Assembly (NCBI RefSeq): GCF_014839805.1
Contig: NC_051134.1
Span: 9,455,170 to 9,519,169, forward strand
DNA: 64,000 bases
Origin: Manduca sexta
Taxonomy: Eukaryota; Arthropoda; Insecta; Lepidoptera; Sphingidae
Direction: 5' to 3'
The notes below the pieces were generated by a model. The model was not told where the DNA came from. It worked only from the letters and a program-made list of their open reading frames with translations, and ran no database searches. Positions 11,331-24,049 of this stretch are shown here, piece by piece (position 1 is the first letter of the stretch; each line of letters opens with the position of its first letter). The translations under genes and the position numbers were made by a program.

Positions 11331-11582
11331 AAAATCATTACACACAGATAAACTAAATATTCAGCGAGCACAGCAATTCGCATCGTAATAATACGTGAGG
11401 CAGATGAACTTGCAGCAAATGGATCGAGGTCGAACCTTGCGAGATTTTGCACCGCACGCATAATGTCCACGGAAAATAATTAAATGTTGCATATGCGTAG
11501 ATATTGTAGAGCTACTTGATCTTGGTCTTAGGTTTCTCTGTACTTACTATTTTTTTTATTATATATACATACTGGCCTTCCT

Positions 11583-11849
11583 ATATACATAACATAACAT
11601 CACGCATTTATCCTCGAAGGGGTTTGCAGAGGCGCAACTAGGGCACCCACTTTTCGCCAAGTATGTTCCGTCCCATGATGTGATAGGGGGCGAGCCTATC
11701 GCCATATCAGGCACAAATTCCAGACTCCAGGCTGATACTGAGCAGAAAAAACCCAAATATCACTTTGCCTGACCCGGGATTCGAACCCAGGACCTCAGAG
11801 CGCTATTGTACCGGGCATGCAATACAACTACGCCACCGAGGCAGTCCTG
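11583..11849 (-). mobile_element. Family C tRNA-derived SINE, full length
   Basis: On the minus strand it starts CTGCCTCGGTGGCGTAGTTG (A box), then GGGTTCGAATCCCGG (B box), GCAAAGTGATATTTGGG and a conserved body with GATATGGCGATAGGCTCGCC, and ends in ATGTTATGTTATGTATA-type sequence. Imperfect 13-bp repeats, TACTGGC(C/G)TTCCT, flank it at 11,570-11,582 and 11,850-11,862. Confidence 0.87.
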
Positions 11850-12128
11850 TACTGGCGTTCCTGTACCGTTAGAATAAACCGCAGTGCGAAAAACGCGCAT
11901 TATATGCGCCCGCGCTTGTCCGATGGAATATTCATTATACGACTTTATTTACCGCGTATACTTTACCCGTTATGTTCTAGTCATGTAGCGTTGGAATTAT
12001 AAACGGTTGCATGTTTGAAGTTTCACTGGAAATAATTGCGTTAAAATTAAGGTGTTTTAATAATTTAAAGGATGATTTCTAACTGAATATCAGCCCTGGA
12101 GTCATTTTTAAGATGAAAATAATATTTT

Positions 12129-12212
12129 AGCCTGACCCGGGAATCGAACTTAGGACCACAGCCGGAAGTCGTACTCCTACCGTGTACAATTATAACTACG
12201 CCACCAAGGCAG
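12129..12212 (-). mobile_element. Family C SINE, head only
   Basis: The minus strand carries CTGCCTTGGTGGCGTAGTTA and GTTCGATTCCCGGGTCAGG, the A and B boxes. The body is absent. Confidence 0.75.
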
Positions 12213-12569
12213 TTAATTAAAAGTTATTAAATAAGGTACAAATGGGGAAAAAGCACTATAATTACTTTAATTTCTAAAGTTGAGAGATACAACATTTCTT
12301 GATAGTGTAATATTACCTTTCCTTAGAATAAGATTAATTGTAAATCCCACAGGCAATTAATAGCTGTAATCTGTTAATACGTATTAAAAGTTACAAAAAA
12401 AAATGTTTTCAAAATCTCTATCAATACTAAATTATCATGGAATCTATACCAGTTTTGATGATACAAGGAAATTTTATAAAAAAAAATTAATAACCAAAAA
12501 TTGGTTTTGCGGGCTTTTGCGGGGAAAAACAAGTTTTGGAAGATCCGGGTGGAGCCATCATAAATACAT

Positions 12570-12887
12570 TAATTATAATTAATAATAAAGGCCCTGTATA
12601 GTATACCGCTCACTGCTTAACAAGGCTCTCTTCTACTAAGAGGGTTTAGACTTAATCCACCACGCTGGCCTAGTGAGAATGGGCAGATTTCAACTGCCTT
12701 CGATTATTATTTAGCTAATTCTCAGGTATATGAATTCCTTCAAGATGTTTTCTTTCGCCTTTCATGCAAATGATAATTGAAAAACACACATGTAACTTCA
12801 AAGTCCGAGGTGTGTGCCTCGGGTTTTGAACCTGCAAAAATCCATCCATTCGGCAGACCGTTCTATTCCCAACTAAGCGAAATCGTA
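12570..12887 (-). mobile_element. Family B SINE, diverged
   Basis: The minus strand shows the tail (TTATTAATTATA, CAGGGCCTTTATT-like end), body and a B-box-like GCAGGTTCAAAACCC. The A box end has decayed. Confidence 0.75.
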
Positions 12888-12957
12888 CACTCACTCATAA
12901 ATATGAACAAATTATTATTTTTTGTTTTTATCATGGGCAGGGCAAAGTTTTTCTTTT

Positions 12958-13200
12958 ATATAGGCACAGCACATTAACCCTTACTGCATCTGACGGTAAA
13001 TGGAATAATGTCTTATAGAATGTCGGCTGACGAGAGATTCCCCCTCGACAGTCGACATAATTATGCCGGCCTATTGGAACCGGATATACACAGGCTGATT
13101 CCGGAACGCGACATACTTACGTGAGCCACTATGGCGAGTTTTAACACCTTGTGTACGGTGTTCGCGATCCAGGCGGATATAATACATATCCTAACACCTA
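12958..13200 (+). repeat. Family A repeat, copy 4
   Basis: Landmarks run from GCATCTGACGGTAAATGGAA to GGCGGATATAATACATATCC. It lies 70 bp after a minus-strand family B SINE. Confidence 0.85.
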
Positions 13201-13429
13201 TCATTAAATCGGAAATAATTTAGTATCACGAAAACATAAATTTAATAAAACTAGTTATGGCGCAAGTTCCCGCCTGTGCAAAAATCTTTCACTTTTGTAA
13301 TCTAGTTTACTAAATGGCATGTGTTCATCATATGATTAATAGTTACAATATGAAACGCAAACAACCGGAATCAGATATGATACAAAAACTCTTATGAATT
13401 GTTGTTCTAACCAGGATTCTACTAAGATA

Positions 13430-13722
13430 AATGTGTCGACTGCCCAAATGAATGTCCTCAGGTTCAAATCCAAGGGGCACACACCTCTGACTTTTCTAAA
13501 ATTATGTGTGTATTCTTTGTGTAATATCACTTGCTTTAACAATGAAGGAAAACATCGTGAGGAAATCCGCATACCTGAGAAGTTCTTTATAGGAATTTTG
13601 GGGGTGTGTGAAGCCTGCCAATCCTTACTAGGCCGGCGTCGAAGGCCTACTCCCTCTCCGTAGTAGTGGAGGCCCGTGTCCAGCAAGGGGACGGTATATA
13701 AAACAGGGTTGATATTATTATT
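13430..13722 (+). mobile_element. Family B SINE, head degraded
   Basis: The B box CAGGTTCAAATCC and the whole body and tail are recognisable, down to ACAGGGTTGATATTATTATT. The A box region is lost. Open frames of 89 and 116 codons on the two strands here are translations of this SINE. Confidence 0.85.
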
Positions 13723-13981
13723 ATCTGTTACATTATCTATACTGATATATAAAAATTAATCCCTATTTCCGTTAGTCACGCGTTCATCACGCGTGAACGG
13801 CCGGACCGATTTCAGTATTTTTTTTGGTTGTGTTTGTTATTGTCAGGAGAAGGATCTTATGAAAGATAAAATTAAGGAAGTTGAGCGTAACGTTAGAAAA
13901 TTTAAGATAAGTTGATTTCAGCAATTGACAGAATGCGCACTGCAAAATAGTTGATATCGTCTGTCGAGTCAACTTAGTATA

Positions 13982-14037
13982 AATAATAATATATATTTCT
14001 TATTCCCCTATTATAATAATAATATATATTTCTTATA
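13982..14037 (+). repeat. Short tandem pair, 22-bp unit
   Basis: AATAATAATATATATTTCTT with the following AT occurs twice, 34 bp apart. Confidence 0.8.
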
Positions 14038-14228
14038 CTGACTCAAATTATGCCAGCTTCGAACCCGTATAAATAATGCCCAAAATAATACCAAGGCTCA
14101 TCTTTTTTTCTTGTCATACGGTTCAAATGAATTGCAAACGACCGATTTAGTGGGGTCAGTGACCAGACCCGGTTCAATGTACCCCACACCTCCCGACATA
14201 CCTCGTCTGTATCCATAATACGTGAAGC

Positions 14229-14271
14229 AATCGATTAATCGATTAGGGATCAATCGATTTCGTAATCGATT
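14229..14271. promoter_or_regulatory. Cluster of four AATCGATT sites
   Basis: The 8-bp palindrome AATCGATT occurs four times in 43 bp, at 14,229, 14,237, 14,252 and 14,264. ATCGAT cores bind factors such as DREF or Cut-type homeodomain proteins in flies. This may be a binding-site cluster or a small satellite seed. Confidence 0.4.
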
Positions 14272-14371
14272 ATATTTACATTAAGAACAAGGGGGAAAAT
14301 AAAGGTATTCGGCAACAAGTGCTGTAAGCAGTTTAATGTTGCTAAAATTAAAAGATAATGTTTTGAAATTA

Positions 14372-14483
14372 AACTACTTTTCGGATTCTACCGCGGTTTA
14401 TTATATTTTAGTTTTCTCCCGACGTTTCGAAGACTTTACAGCCTTCATGGTCACGGGGGGGACTGAGGTATTGTTCATCCGAT
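14372..14483 (+). repeat. Family D repeat
   Basis: Landmarks are TTTTCTCCCGACGTTTCGAA, GACTTTACAGCCTTCATGGT and CACGGGGGGG. This short, widespread motif block has no coding potential; its class is unknown to me. Confidence 0.7.
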
Positions 14484-16811
14484 AATACTTATTTTTATAA
14501 AGTCTAATGGCGTCTTCAGAACTTTAAAAGAAATTTTATTTGACAGTTATAAATAGTTTATGTTTTTTGTTAACTTAACTATAAGTTTTTTAGTCTGGTA
14601 AGGCCGGCTTATACAAACAAACCGGACTTTAGAGTAAGTGCTTTAGTAGATATTGCCATTTATTTGGTTGCATAGATTAGAGTGACTTTTTTATTGAAAC
14701 GGGTTATACACTTATGTGTCGAGTAGCTTTAACTCAGAACTTATGATACAAGCCCTAAACATTAATTATTAAAATAAGAAAGCATATATCAAAACATTTA
14801 TTATTGATTGAGTTTTAATTTACATTATCTTTTGCTGGAGGTTTCGCTTGCGTGAAGGAGTTTTCCGTTTTTAAAATGACCCTTAAATTTTCTATCTAAC
14901 AGTATTCGTTGCAAATTAATATGATGTGTACTTTATGACTTGATGCATAGATAAAAAAAATTTAGTGGCATTTTATTATGAAATTAATTAAACAATATCT
15001 ACAGTATAAAAAAAGTTAAGACTGGTTGTTTAATTACTTTTTTATAAAAATATTGTATTGTTATTTGTTAGAACGATATTTTTTTTAGAAATATAATGTT
15101 TACATCTTATTATTTATACATTATAAATTTGGAATAGATTCTAAAAATACGATTAGCATGCCGCTCAATAGGACCATAAAAAGATAGTATATATTCTAAA
15201 TAAAGTCACAAACATCGTAGATAATATGAATAAACATAGTATACAGAGCAAATAAAACTTAATGCCACATTTTTCGGCTATAAAGGCCATTTAGACAACA
15301 CTAAAAGTATTATGATCTCTATTAAAATGCTATAAAACACATCGGGGGAAAACCCTTATGTAAATCGTTTAAACTAATTATAGAAAATAGAGCATAAATA
15401 TGGCTCATTATCATAAGAATTCGTTACATAATATTAATAAAGGACTATGACGGAACTATCGATAATCTACGTTGTTCGCAAAGCTACGTACAAAAGCTCA
15501 GGTAACCGTGTACAAATTCACATGTATTGACGTATATTCTATAGACACGACAACCATATAAACTATTTGTTCAAAATCTGAACTAAAATGGCAACCAAAA
15601 CGTCACTGTTGAAACCTATTTATTCACTTGAACAACATATAATTTTACTTATTTGACTAACATTTTTTATTCAAATCCAGGTTTACAGTTAGACTTGAGT
15701 TCTTTTATCGTAAACGCCACTCCGTACATAACCACAAGCTGTCAAGATTGACCACACCAAAGTCAGTTTTAATGGATTGCAGTTCAATTCAGTTGAATAC
15801 AGTGAATGTACGGAACGCCGCATTATGGATGATTTTTAGTACAATGTTCCTAAAGGTAAAGACGAGTATGTGGTTTCATTTAATATCAAAATGACCTAAA
15901 TTAATTCTTATGGCGAAATTAGCCTCGATAAATCACCGGTACATAAGTTGTGCCGTAGCCCAACCCTTTGGTAAAAAGGCAAGAGATGTTTTTTATTGTA
16001 TACAAGCGCCATCTAGCCGAACAACCGTGAACTAAAAACTTTTTGGGTTCTTAATATAAAATAAAATCAAACTATATTAATGTTATGTGTTCGTGCTTGC
16101 AAACGCATTATTTGTATATTGGTATATTCTCACTAAATTATTGAATTATTTACACGAACTATTATTTTATACAGAAATGTTTTAGTTTCTACTGAACTTC
16201 ACAGATGTCGCTACTTTAAGGCACATAATGGATGCAAATTGAATGTACATACATTTATAATAGTTCCAGTAACACATTTGTTAAAAGTAATTTATGTTTT
16301 AGATAAGTTTATCAAAAGCAATAATGCATTTTACGAATTGAAAAATAAGGTATTCATTTAATTAACTTAGCTAAAGGCAAGTTCTGAATTAGATTCTCAG
16401 GTTGCTAAACAAAATTTGTGTGATTTTATACCCAAATACAACTAAAACGCCTAGCGTTGGGTTTTCGTTGAACGTATACAATCTCGCCGAAACGGAAAAC
16501 CATAGCTTCTGTCTACCCTTTCAGAAATATGTATGCATGTATTAATATTTTAAACTCAACTATTTACAGGCCTACTGTATTTTTCCACGACATTTGTATA
16601 GTTATATAACTCGGCATGTCACTGTATGCAACATTAATGTAACCATCATAATCATGTCAGTGTAATGGCCAATTGTGGCGAAAATAGCAGGTGGCGATGG
16701 TCACGGGCCAACCGCTCCACGTGTGCTGTAGGGCTGGTTGAATTCAATTAAATGTGGTAGCTGCCTATTTGTTTTATTGTACAATACCACATGACACGCC
16801 ATTATTACAAA
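14484..16811. other. AT-rich stretch without recognised genes
   Basis: Apart from a family E-like scrap at 14,830, I see no repeat family or coding frame in 2.3 kb. Confidence 0.5.
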
Positions 16812-17012
16812 CGATAGGCAGAGGTCCAACTGGCATTCAATTTTCCATGTGTGTTCATCATAATTTAATCGGGACGAGCCTATCGCCATATCGAGCACAA
16901 ATGCCAGACCTCACGCTGATACTGAGCAGGAAAACACAATATCACTGCCCGACGGGAATCAAACCCGGCACCACAAAGAGATGTCGTACCGCGCTTCCAA
17001 CGCCACCGAACC
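16812..17012 (-). mobile_element. Family C SINE, diverged
   Basis: The minus strand has TTCGGTGGCGTTGGAAG at the head, GGGTTTGATTCCCGTC as B box and the GATATGGCGATAGGCTCG landmark. Two open frames here are translations of it. Confidence 0.8.
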
Positions 17013-17394
17013 TGACGATTAACATGATTTAGACAAAAGGGTAAAAGGTAAGTTTTATTACGTATTGTTTTATATCTGTGGATCTACAAATGCAACGAAA
17101 AAGATGAAAAAATATTTATAATATATTTTACGATTGTCACGAAAACATATTTTCGTTTGTAATCAAATGTAATTGAAAAAAGTTTTTTTAAACTGGTAAG
17201 TACCATAATATATTTTTACACTTGAATTCCTTATTGTTATCATAATAAACGAAAATTATCTTATCAGGACAATATTTAATTAATTTAATTATATTAAAAT
17301 TCCTTTTAAACGGTAGTGGATTAACTGTATTGAATCTCTGCCAACCATGAGCACACAATGCAGTGATACTGTGTTTTACAATGAATTGGATGCA

Positions 17395-17465
17395 CAACGT
17401 GATCCGAGCACAATAGACTGACCTCTGCCTACCCCCACGCGTTATAAAAATTGTACTATCTACAA
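17395..17465 (+). mobile_element. Family C SINE relic
   Basis: GACCTCTGCCTACCCCCACG matches the distal body of family C. The rest is not recognisable. Confidence 0.4.
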
Positions 17466-18607
17466 CGCGTAATAAACAAATATTTACCACCATAAAATAA
17501 ACGAAACTAGATTTGAATAACACCATTTTCAACCGATTTCAAAAAAGGTGGCTATCATTTCGTGTTTTCGTTTCGTGTTTATGTTCAACAATTACGGGTC
17601 TTATCATTTTCTGGAAACAACTGCCCGATGGGACAGAGATGATCTCATTTTGAGACCAGATCTTCGTAATGGTCGACCTGGTAAACGACTTTAGAAGTCA
17701 CTGGATAAAGACCGTTTCCAACACGTCGGTCTACAAATTTTTAGAGTAATCATTATAGTTGGTGTATCCAGTTAGAGATGTTTACATATCATCCATGGGA
17801 TGATAAACCCGCCATGATTGTCTGTGTTTGGACACTATTTCGCATACTATCAGCTCACTGGGGTCACTTCAACGTATCCGTATAAAACGACACAAATGAC
17901 TGATAAAGTTCTACAATTAGTAATAAACAACATTTCCTCTCACCTCTGGTTATCAGAGGTGCTTCATCAAATATTTTGAGTACCCATTGTGTTAATATGA
18001 GAAGCGAATGCGCGTAATTAATTTTTAAATACGAGTTATCCGTCCGTTATATGTAATAATATATATTATTATACACAATAATATGATACCTGTGTACCCG
18101 AGAGGTGAGGCAGAGATACAACTAACACCTACAATTCACCATATATTTTTCTATGCCATGTAAATAAGCAAACAATAACGAAACTCACGCAACTCGCGCG
18201 TCTTTAGATCAAGAAACTTAGAAAAATTTTGGTTCACTTTGAAATCAAACCCAAGTCATTAGTTTACGATGCCACATAAGCAAAGGCGATGTTTATATAA
18301 CACGAATTAAACAAACAAAGGCAGTGAGGCAATTAAACGCCATTAATCTGTTAATCCTTTCATACAATAGCGCCATCTCGCGGCCGACTAATGAACAAAA
18401 ACAATGAGAGGGTAATTGGAAATAAAAAGTGTTTTGCTCTGTTACGTACAAGACACGATTCCTTTGGTCACGCAACGTAATATAATTAAAAGGATGAATA
18501 TTAGGGGTTAAAGTTGTTTATAAAAACAACACGAGTATTTGATGATTTTAATGCGGATACAAGGCTATAAGATGAGATAAACGGGGTGTCGCGCAGACGT
18601 CTTTGCC
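17466..18607. other. No recognised feature
   Basis: There is a weak family C tail-like scrap near 18,090-18,130 (GTGAGGCAGAGATACAACTA) but no gene. Confidence 0.45.
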
Positions 18608-19130
18608 TTGTTGCTAAGAATCACTACACTACTATGTAAATGTGCGTGGCGGCGGCTTCGCTGTGCCCGTTTACCGAATTCTATGGGTGACGTTGACCAC
18701 ATCATTATCATCATTTCAGCCGGGAATAATGGACATAGAAAAAAAATGGGAGAAGAACATACGACCGAACGGGTTACTACTAAAAGATCTCCTCATAGAC
18801 ATCACAACAGCAAAGAAAACCTAAATAGAGAAGACCTTCAAAGAAAGAAATGGATATTTGAAATGCCAAATGACAATCACCTAAGATACATAACATTTCA
18901 AGATCCCAAAATTCAGTTGCCCTAAAACAAATTGAGACAATTATCAAAACGTACCAATAAGAACGCATTATCTAGTCCCCTTAGTAACTATATTACTGTG
19001 GTCAATCGCAACAATACAGTTCAATATATACGCAGCCACAACAGAACACCTGGTATTGCATCACTACTCATTACACGTAAATGCGACACGTAACATAAAA
19101 ACCAATGGAAAAGAGAAAATACTCATTATA
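18608..19130 (+). other. Coding-like, A-rich patch of unknown origin
   Basis: A 105-codon open frame (18,608-18,925) is followed in the same frame, after one stop, by about 55 more open codons, and another frame is open for about 70 codons from 18,930 with a hydrophobic stretch. The plus strand is purine-rich. This is what a decayed transposon or retrogene can look like. I recognise no domain. Confidence 0.25.
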
Positions 19131-19281
19131 AAAATAATTGTTATGCTGAAAAACTAATAAATGCATGTATTCGCGATGGAGAAACAACTGACTTACTTTA
19201 ATGTGATAACGTTTCACTTCTGATAATGTGGAGTGAAGGTGACTGCGTTTGATAGTATTGCGTAACTATATAAGAATAGCT

Positions 19282-19528
19282 TTGCTGGTGGTAGGATATA
19301 TTTTATATTCGCCCGGATAGCGACCACTGTATACACGTCGTAAAACCCGTCATAATAGCCCACAAGTGTGTCACGTTCCGGGGTCAGCCTATGTATATCC
19401 GGTTCCAACAGGCCGGCATAATTGTGTCGACTGCAGAGGGGCAATCATCTCACGTCAGTCGACATTCTATTGGACCGCACTCCACGTACCATCAGGTGCA
19501 ATGAGGACACTGCCGTTCCCATATATAA
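19282..19528 (-). repeat. Family A repeat, copy 10 (near full length)
   Basis: The reverse complement carries all landmarks in order. It is one of the best-preserved copies and can serve as a family reference. Confidence 0.85.
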
Positions 19529-21140
19529 CAATAATATCGTATATTACATACTGTAGAACAAATTCTGATGAATTTTGGCATATAGTCAGATAATGGTTTA
19601 AAGTATAGGCTACTTTTATAGTAAGAAATGGCAAGCGTGACTTTAAAGTGAAACTCTCACGCAGGTGGATCAGAGAGCATTGAGCAATAACTATTAATGA
19701 TGTAATAAATATAGGTATCTGTAAATCACATAAACAACTTAGGACCAATGGTTGTCACTTTCACGTGCACTATTCTTGTTTATAACAAGGCTACAATATT
19801 ATTATTTCGATTGTTACCACAAATCACAGTTGTAGTATTATGGGTTACGGTAGAAACACCCTAATAAGGTTGAGGAAGAATTGTAATTTGTAATAAGTTT
19901 CTTCAAATAGTTTCGTAACGATTTAAAACATTTTATACTATAACATTTCCGAAATTTACTTGAAATTCAATATTTTACTATTACAATACCGTTAACTAAC
20001 CCCAAAACCATCGCCTACTATCCACCATTTTCAATAAACAATCTCAATCACCTTTTCGATCTATCTCAAAAATGGATCAAAAAAATAAAGTTTTTTGACA
20101 TGTTTACAAAAAAAATGGACCAATAAATTTTTGGTATGCTTACAAATGACTCATTTTGATTGGTTCATTCTGGAAATCGGATTGAAGATTAAGATCGGGA
20201 TCGCTTATTGAAAACTGCTGTAACTAGCAATGAAACATCATCCAATTCCCGTCTATCTGTAACTAACGAATCATTAAGATTACCGGTCTCCAATTGATCT
20301 AATCCTATCGTGACTACCAAATCCAGAACAAGCCAATCACAATACACATGTGGTGGGACGGCACTTAAGTCTACTTCATACTGGATATGGCTGCCTCAAC
20401 CCGGACTCAATTTAAGACTTTTCCCTCAACATTTATCTGTTTTGTCTAACAATTGCCTGATGGATTCTGTTGCTGTTCATTATGATAAATGATGTAAGGG
20501 CCGATTGTTATATCATCGCGAAGTAAGACCACGTTGCTAGATTATTTCCTAGAAAATATTGTAAAGGACTTTTGGTGTAGTGTGTGGTTAGTGGTTAACC
20601 AGGGGCTGGCGTGAAAAAAATTTCTCCAAATCTTAGCTTGTTAAAGGATAAAATACAGCATATTATATGTTAATCCACAATATGGACTGTTCATGTAACA
20701 AATTCCATCAAATCCGTTGAGCATATTCTACTTCGTCATTGTCATTTTTTTAGTTATTATATATGTATAATAGGACTTAAAAAGATAGTACCATCAGGAG
20801 TATCATCAGAAAACTTGAATGCCATGACTTATGCATAGAAATTTTGTAGGTGTTTACCGACTGGTCATCGTGATGCAGCAATATAATAGACTTGCTCCCT
20901 CCATTGACACATTATAATACAGGACTTACATAAACTTGACTTCATAAGTGCGTCTAAAAGAATATCCTCAATCAGACCAGAATAATAAGTTGCATGTGTG
21001 GGTATTTGTAATTGCATTGTTGACCACTGTCCGTTCAAGGCAGACGTGAATATCAGCTAGATCTTAGCCCATCGCATTTAAAAGTAATGGAGGCTAATCT
21101 TCATGGTTGTGTGATGCTGTATTTAAGAAAATTCTTACAT
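19529..21140. other. No recognised feature
   Basis: Mixed composition with the 20.0-20.5 kb part C-rich on the plus strand. A 60-codon frame at 20,310 has no motif. Nothing supported. Confidence 0.45.
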
Positions 21141-21375
21141 GTTTTTTTATACGTGCAAGGTATAGGGACTCCACTACACCAGATGATAAGTGGAGTGTTT
21201 TGATAAGTGATTACCCCTCAGCAGTCGACACAATTATGCCGGCCTGTTGGAACCGGATATGCATATGCTGATCCCGGAACGTGACACACTTACGTGGGCC
21301 ACTATGACTGGTTTTAACGCCTTGTGTACGGTAATCGCTACTCGGGCGGATATAAAATATATCTTTCCACCAGCA
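21141..21375 (+). repeat. Family A repeat, copy 5
   Basis: It has the family A body (TATGCCGGCCTGTTGGAACC ... TTTCCACCAGCA), preceded by the usual TTTTTTTATACGTGCAAGG lead. A family B SINE follows after 186 bp. Confidence 0.85.
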
Positions 21376-21542
21376 AGTCCTGTTTGACGGTATTTTTATA
21401 CATTTTCAGTATCCTCAGCTAAATAACCAAGTCAATCTTACAGTGAAAGTATTATCGGCAAATAGATGCAAGTTGTTATTACATTATTAAATAAATAGAC
21501 TTTCTCATTAGTTCGTTGAAGTCATCACTATCCAATAACAAC

Positions 21543-21561
21543 AAGGTGGTGTTTTTGGTAA
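21543..21561 (+). repeat. SINE target-site duplication, left copy
   Basis: This is a 19-bp exact match to 21,902-21,920. Confidence 0.88.
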
Positions 21562-21901
21562 TAATAATAATAAATAATAATATCAGCCCTGTATTATATA
21601 CTTGCCCACTGCTGAACACGGGCCGCCTCTTTTACTGAGAGGGATTAGGTGTAAGTCCACTACGCTGGCCTAGTGCGGATTGGTAGACTTCACACACCTT
21701 CGAAATTCCTATAGAGAACTTCTCGGATGTGCAGGTTTCCTTACGATGTTTTCCTTCACCGTTAAAGCAAACGATAAATTCACAAAGAATACACACATGA
21801 TTTTTTATAAAAGTCAGAGGTGTGTGCCCTTGGGATTTGAACCTGCGGACATTCGTCTTGGCAGTCCGTTCCACACCCAACTAGGCTATCGCCGCTTTTT
21901 T
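21562..21901 (-). mobile_element. Family B tRNA-derived SINE, full length with 19-bp target duplication
   Basis: On the minus strand the head reads GCGGCGATAGCCTAGTTGG (A box) and later GCAGGTTCAAATCC (B box), as in SINEs built on a tRNA promoter. A body and a (TTA)n tail follow. AAGGTGGTGTTTTTGGTAA flanks it at 21,543-21,561 and 21,902-21,920. It resembles SINEs described from noctuid moths. It encodes no protein and would have moved using an autonomous LINE. Confidence 0.9.
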
Positions 21902-21920
21902 AAGGTGGTGTTTTTGGTAA
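21902..21920 (+). repeat. SINE target-site duplication, right copy
   Basis: This is a 19-bp exact match to 21,543-21,561, next to the tRNA-like head of the family B SINE. Confidence 0.88.
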
Positions 21921-23049
21921 AATCCGAAAAATGCTTTTTATTTCAAAACCCGCTCTTTCATGATTTCCTTATGCGTGTCAGGAAATACTTCACTACCTTC
22001 TATTATAACACAGTTAGCCTGAACGGCCTATATTACGTGCGCTATGTTCGTAACACTTATTGAAAATATCCGTGTATTACGTACTCCTTGTGGCTTAAAT
22101 TATGTTCGTGCGTAGAGTTTCCGATACCGCATTTGATAATATAGAAATTATATTACTATCACTTAAACGTTCATGTACAACAACTTTAAACTATCACTCG
22201 AGTTTACTAATATTAGAGATCAAAAGAGAAAAACACTATCATAGCTTACGAGTTATGGGTGTGATACATCGCTGCCTACGTCTGTAAAGGTAAATTGGGA
22301 TGATATTAATGTTTATTTAAAGAACAAACAGAGGATGATGTGGTAATGGAAACGAATTGTCACAATTATAATATGAACCCGACTACGCTGTTTCCACTCT
22401 TATTTCGGTACATTTTTCCATTATTTGACGTAATAAAATGAAGATTATTGCAATTGTACTATGTTGACAGTCTTAGAATTTGTGACGTCAATACTATGTA
22501 CAAAATCCAATTTTCTAATGTTATCAAATTACACGATTTGGAAGATGTGGATATAAAAAATATTGCCTAACGACAATGTTACCAAACATTCCAGAAATTA
22601 CATATAAAAATTCTAGCTCCTATTTTCTTTGCAGTAGACTTGAAAATTCATGAATACATTTTCCAAAATGAAAATTGTTTTTACTTTTGTATAAGAGTAA
22701 GAGCCAATATTCTGCAACAAATTGCCACAATTAATGCAATTGTATTCGTCTATCGCCAAAACTTACAAACGAATTATCTCCTGTGTCGTTAAACTTGTCG
22801 ACAATTGTTGGGTCGAGTTTGCGAGACTAAATTGTTGAAGCATTGAACTATATTAACAATATCAGCATTTTCTTTTATATTTATGGCTTTCATCATATAT
22901 TTCCACGGTAATTTCGCCAATGTCAAGTAAAAAAAAACGTTTTGCAGAGAAAATATTAACATGGTATTTCTAACCTACGGGTGGGACGAATCTCATTAAC
23001 TAATTAGTGGGTCTAGGCATTTACGCATTAAATATTCTTATAGTTTCCT
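21921..23049. other. No recognised feature
   Basis: AT-rich. The 127-codon frame at 21,680-22,063 is a continuation of SINE translation into this stretch and is not a gene. Confidence 0.5.
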
Positions 23050-23231
23050 TTTTTTTATTGCGTTAAGTGACAAGACGCGCTTGCCGTTCGCCTGCTAGTA
23101 AGCGATACGACCGCCCCTAAACAGTAGAAACACCATTGAACTCCTTGAATTACAAATGATTGTTTGCCATTCCATTGCGCTCGCCATCCTGAGACATGAG
23201 ATGTTAAGTCTTATCCAGTAGTTACACTAGA
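23050..23231 (+). mobile_element. Family F SINE-like repeat
   Basis: GACAAGACGCGCTTGCCGTT, CGACCGCCCCTAAACAGTAG, TTGAATTACAAATGATTGTT and GCGCTCGCCATCCTGAGACA form a block that I recall as a common lepidopteran SINE-type repeat. No clear Pol III boxes are visible here. Confidence 0.7.
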
Positions 23232-23975
23232 TACAATTCACCATTGAAATTTTTAAAATAATTTAATTGCTTAATTGAAACGTTGTCAATAATATTAATT
23301 ATTATAGTGTCAACAGTAATCATCAATGACCCACTCATAATATGATTGTCTATAAAAAAGTAAATGAGAAACTTGGCGCCATATAACAAACTCTAGTTTC
23401 TTCTCACGATGTCGCAATAAAGTTATCGATGACGGTAAAATGGCGCGGAGCTCCGACTACGAATTTCATAAGTTTGAAATGAGACGATGAACGTGGTTGA
23501 ACTTAAGAATATATTTTACAATTGAAGGGCACAAACAATTTTACTTATAAAAATTTCGCAAAGCTTTGCGAAACACAAATTTACTCGATCAACTGTAAGT
23601 CAGAACCCGCTATCTTGCCTCTTAATAAGATTTAAACTAGGAAACTGGTGATGTTTTGACAGCTATTTAAGCAATTCTCAACCATCTCTTAACGAGAAAA
23701 GAAGTTTATAAGAAAGACTGTAGATATTTGAATTAGGAGGTAAAGTCCTAATAAGCACTTTATGTTGGAATTGAAGGTATATGGGGATGAAATCGGTAAA
23801 CTGAATACATATCCAGTAAAACATTATTATATAGAGGAAGATTAGCAAACAGTCTGACATAAATATATTTACCCTAAAGAGTTGTTTAAAAAGATTACAA
23901 ATAATTTGAACGTTTAGAAGAATGTTTATTTTAAAGACTGCGAGTTGCAATTAATTTAGTTTCTTTGTCTTCATC

Positions 23976-24026
23976 TCAATCTTAGCAGTGAACATCCTAT
24001 GGCTGATTATAATGATGATGATGAAT
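23976..24026 (-). mobile_element. Family G fragment
   Basis: The minus strand has ATCATCATCATTATAATCAG and ATAGGATGTTCACTGCTAAG, a short version of the 48.7-kb element. Confidence 0.55.
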
Positions 24027-24049
24027 CTCAATCTATTAGACTTCGACTT

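Noticed and set aside
13336..13686. 116-codon minus and 89-codon plus frames
   Set aside because: Both are translations of a family B SINE.
21680..22063. 127-codon plus-strand frame
   Set aside because: Its first half is antisense SINE and target duplication, and the remainder has no motif.
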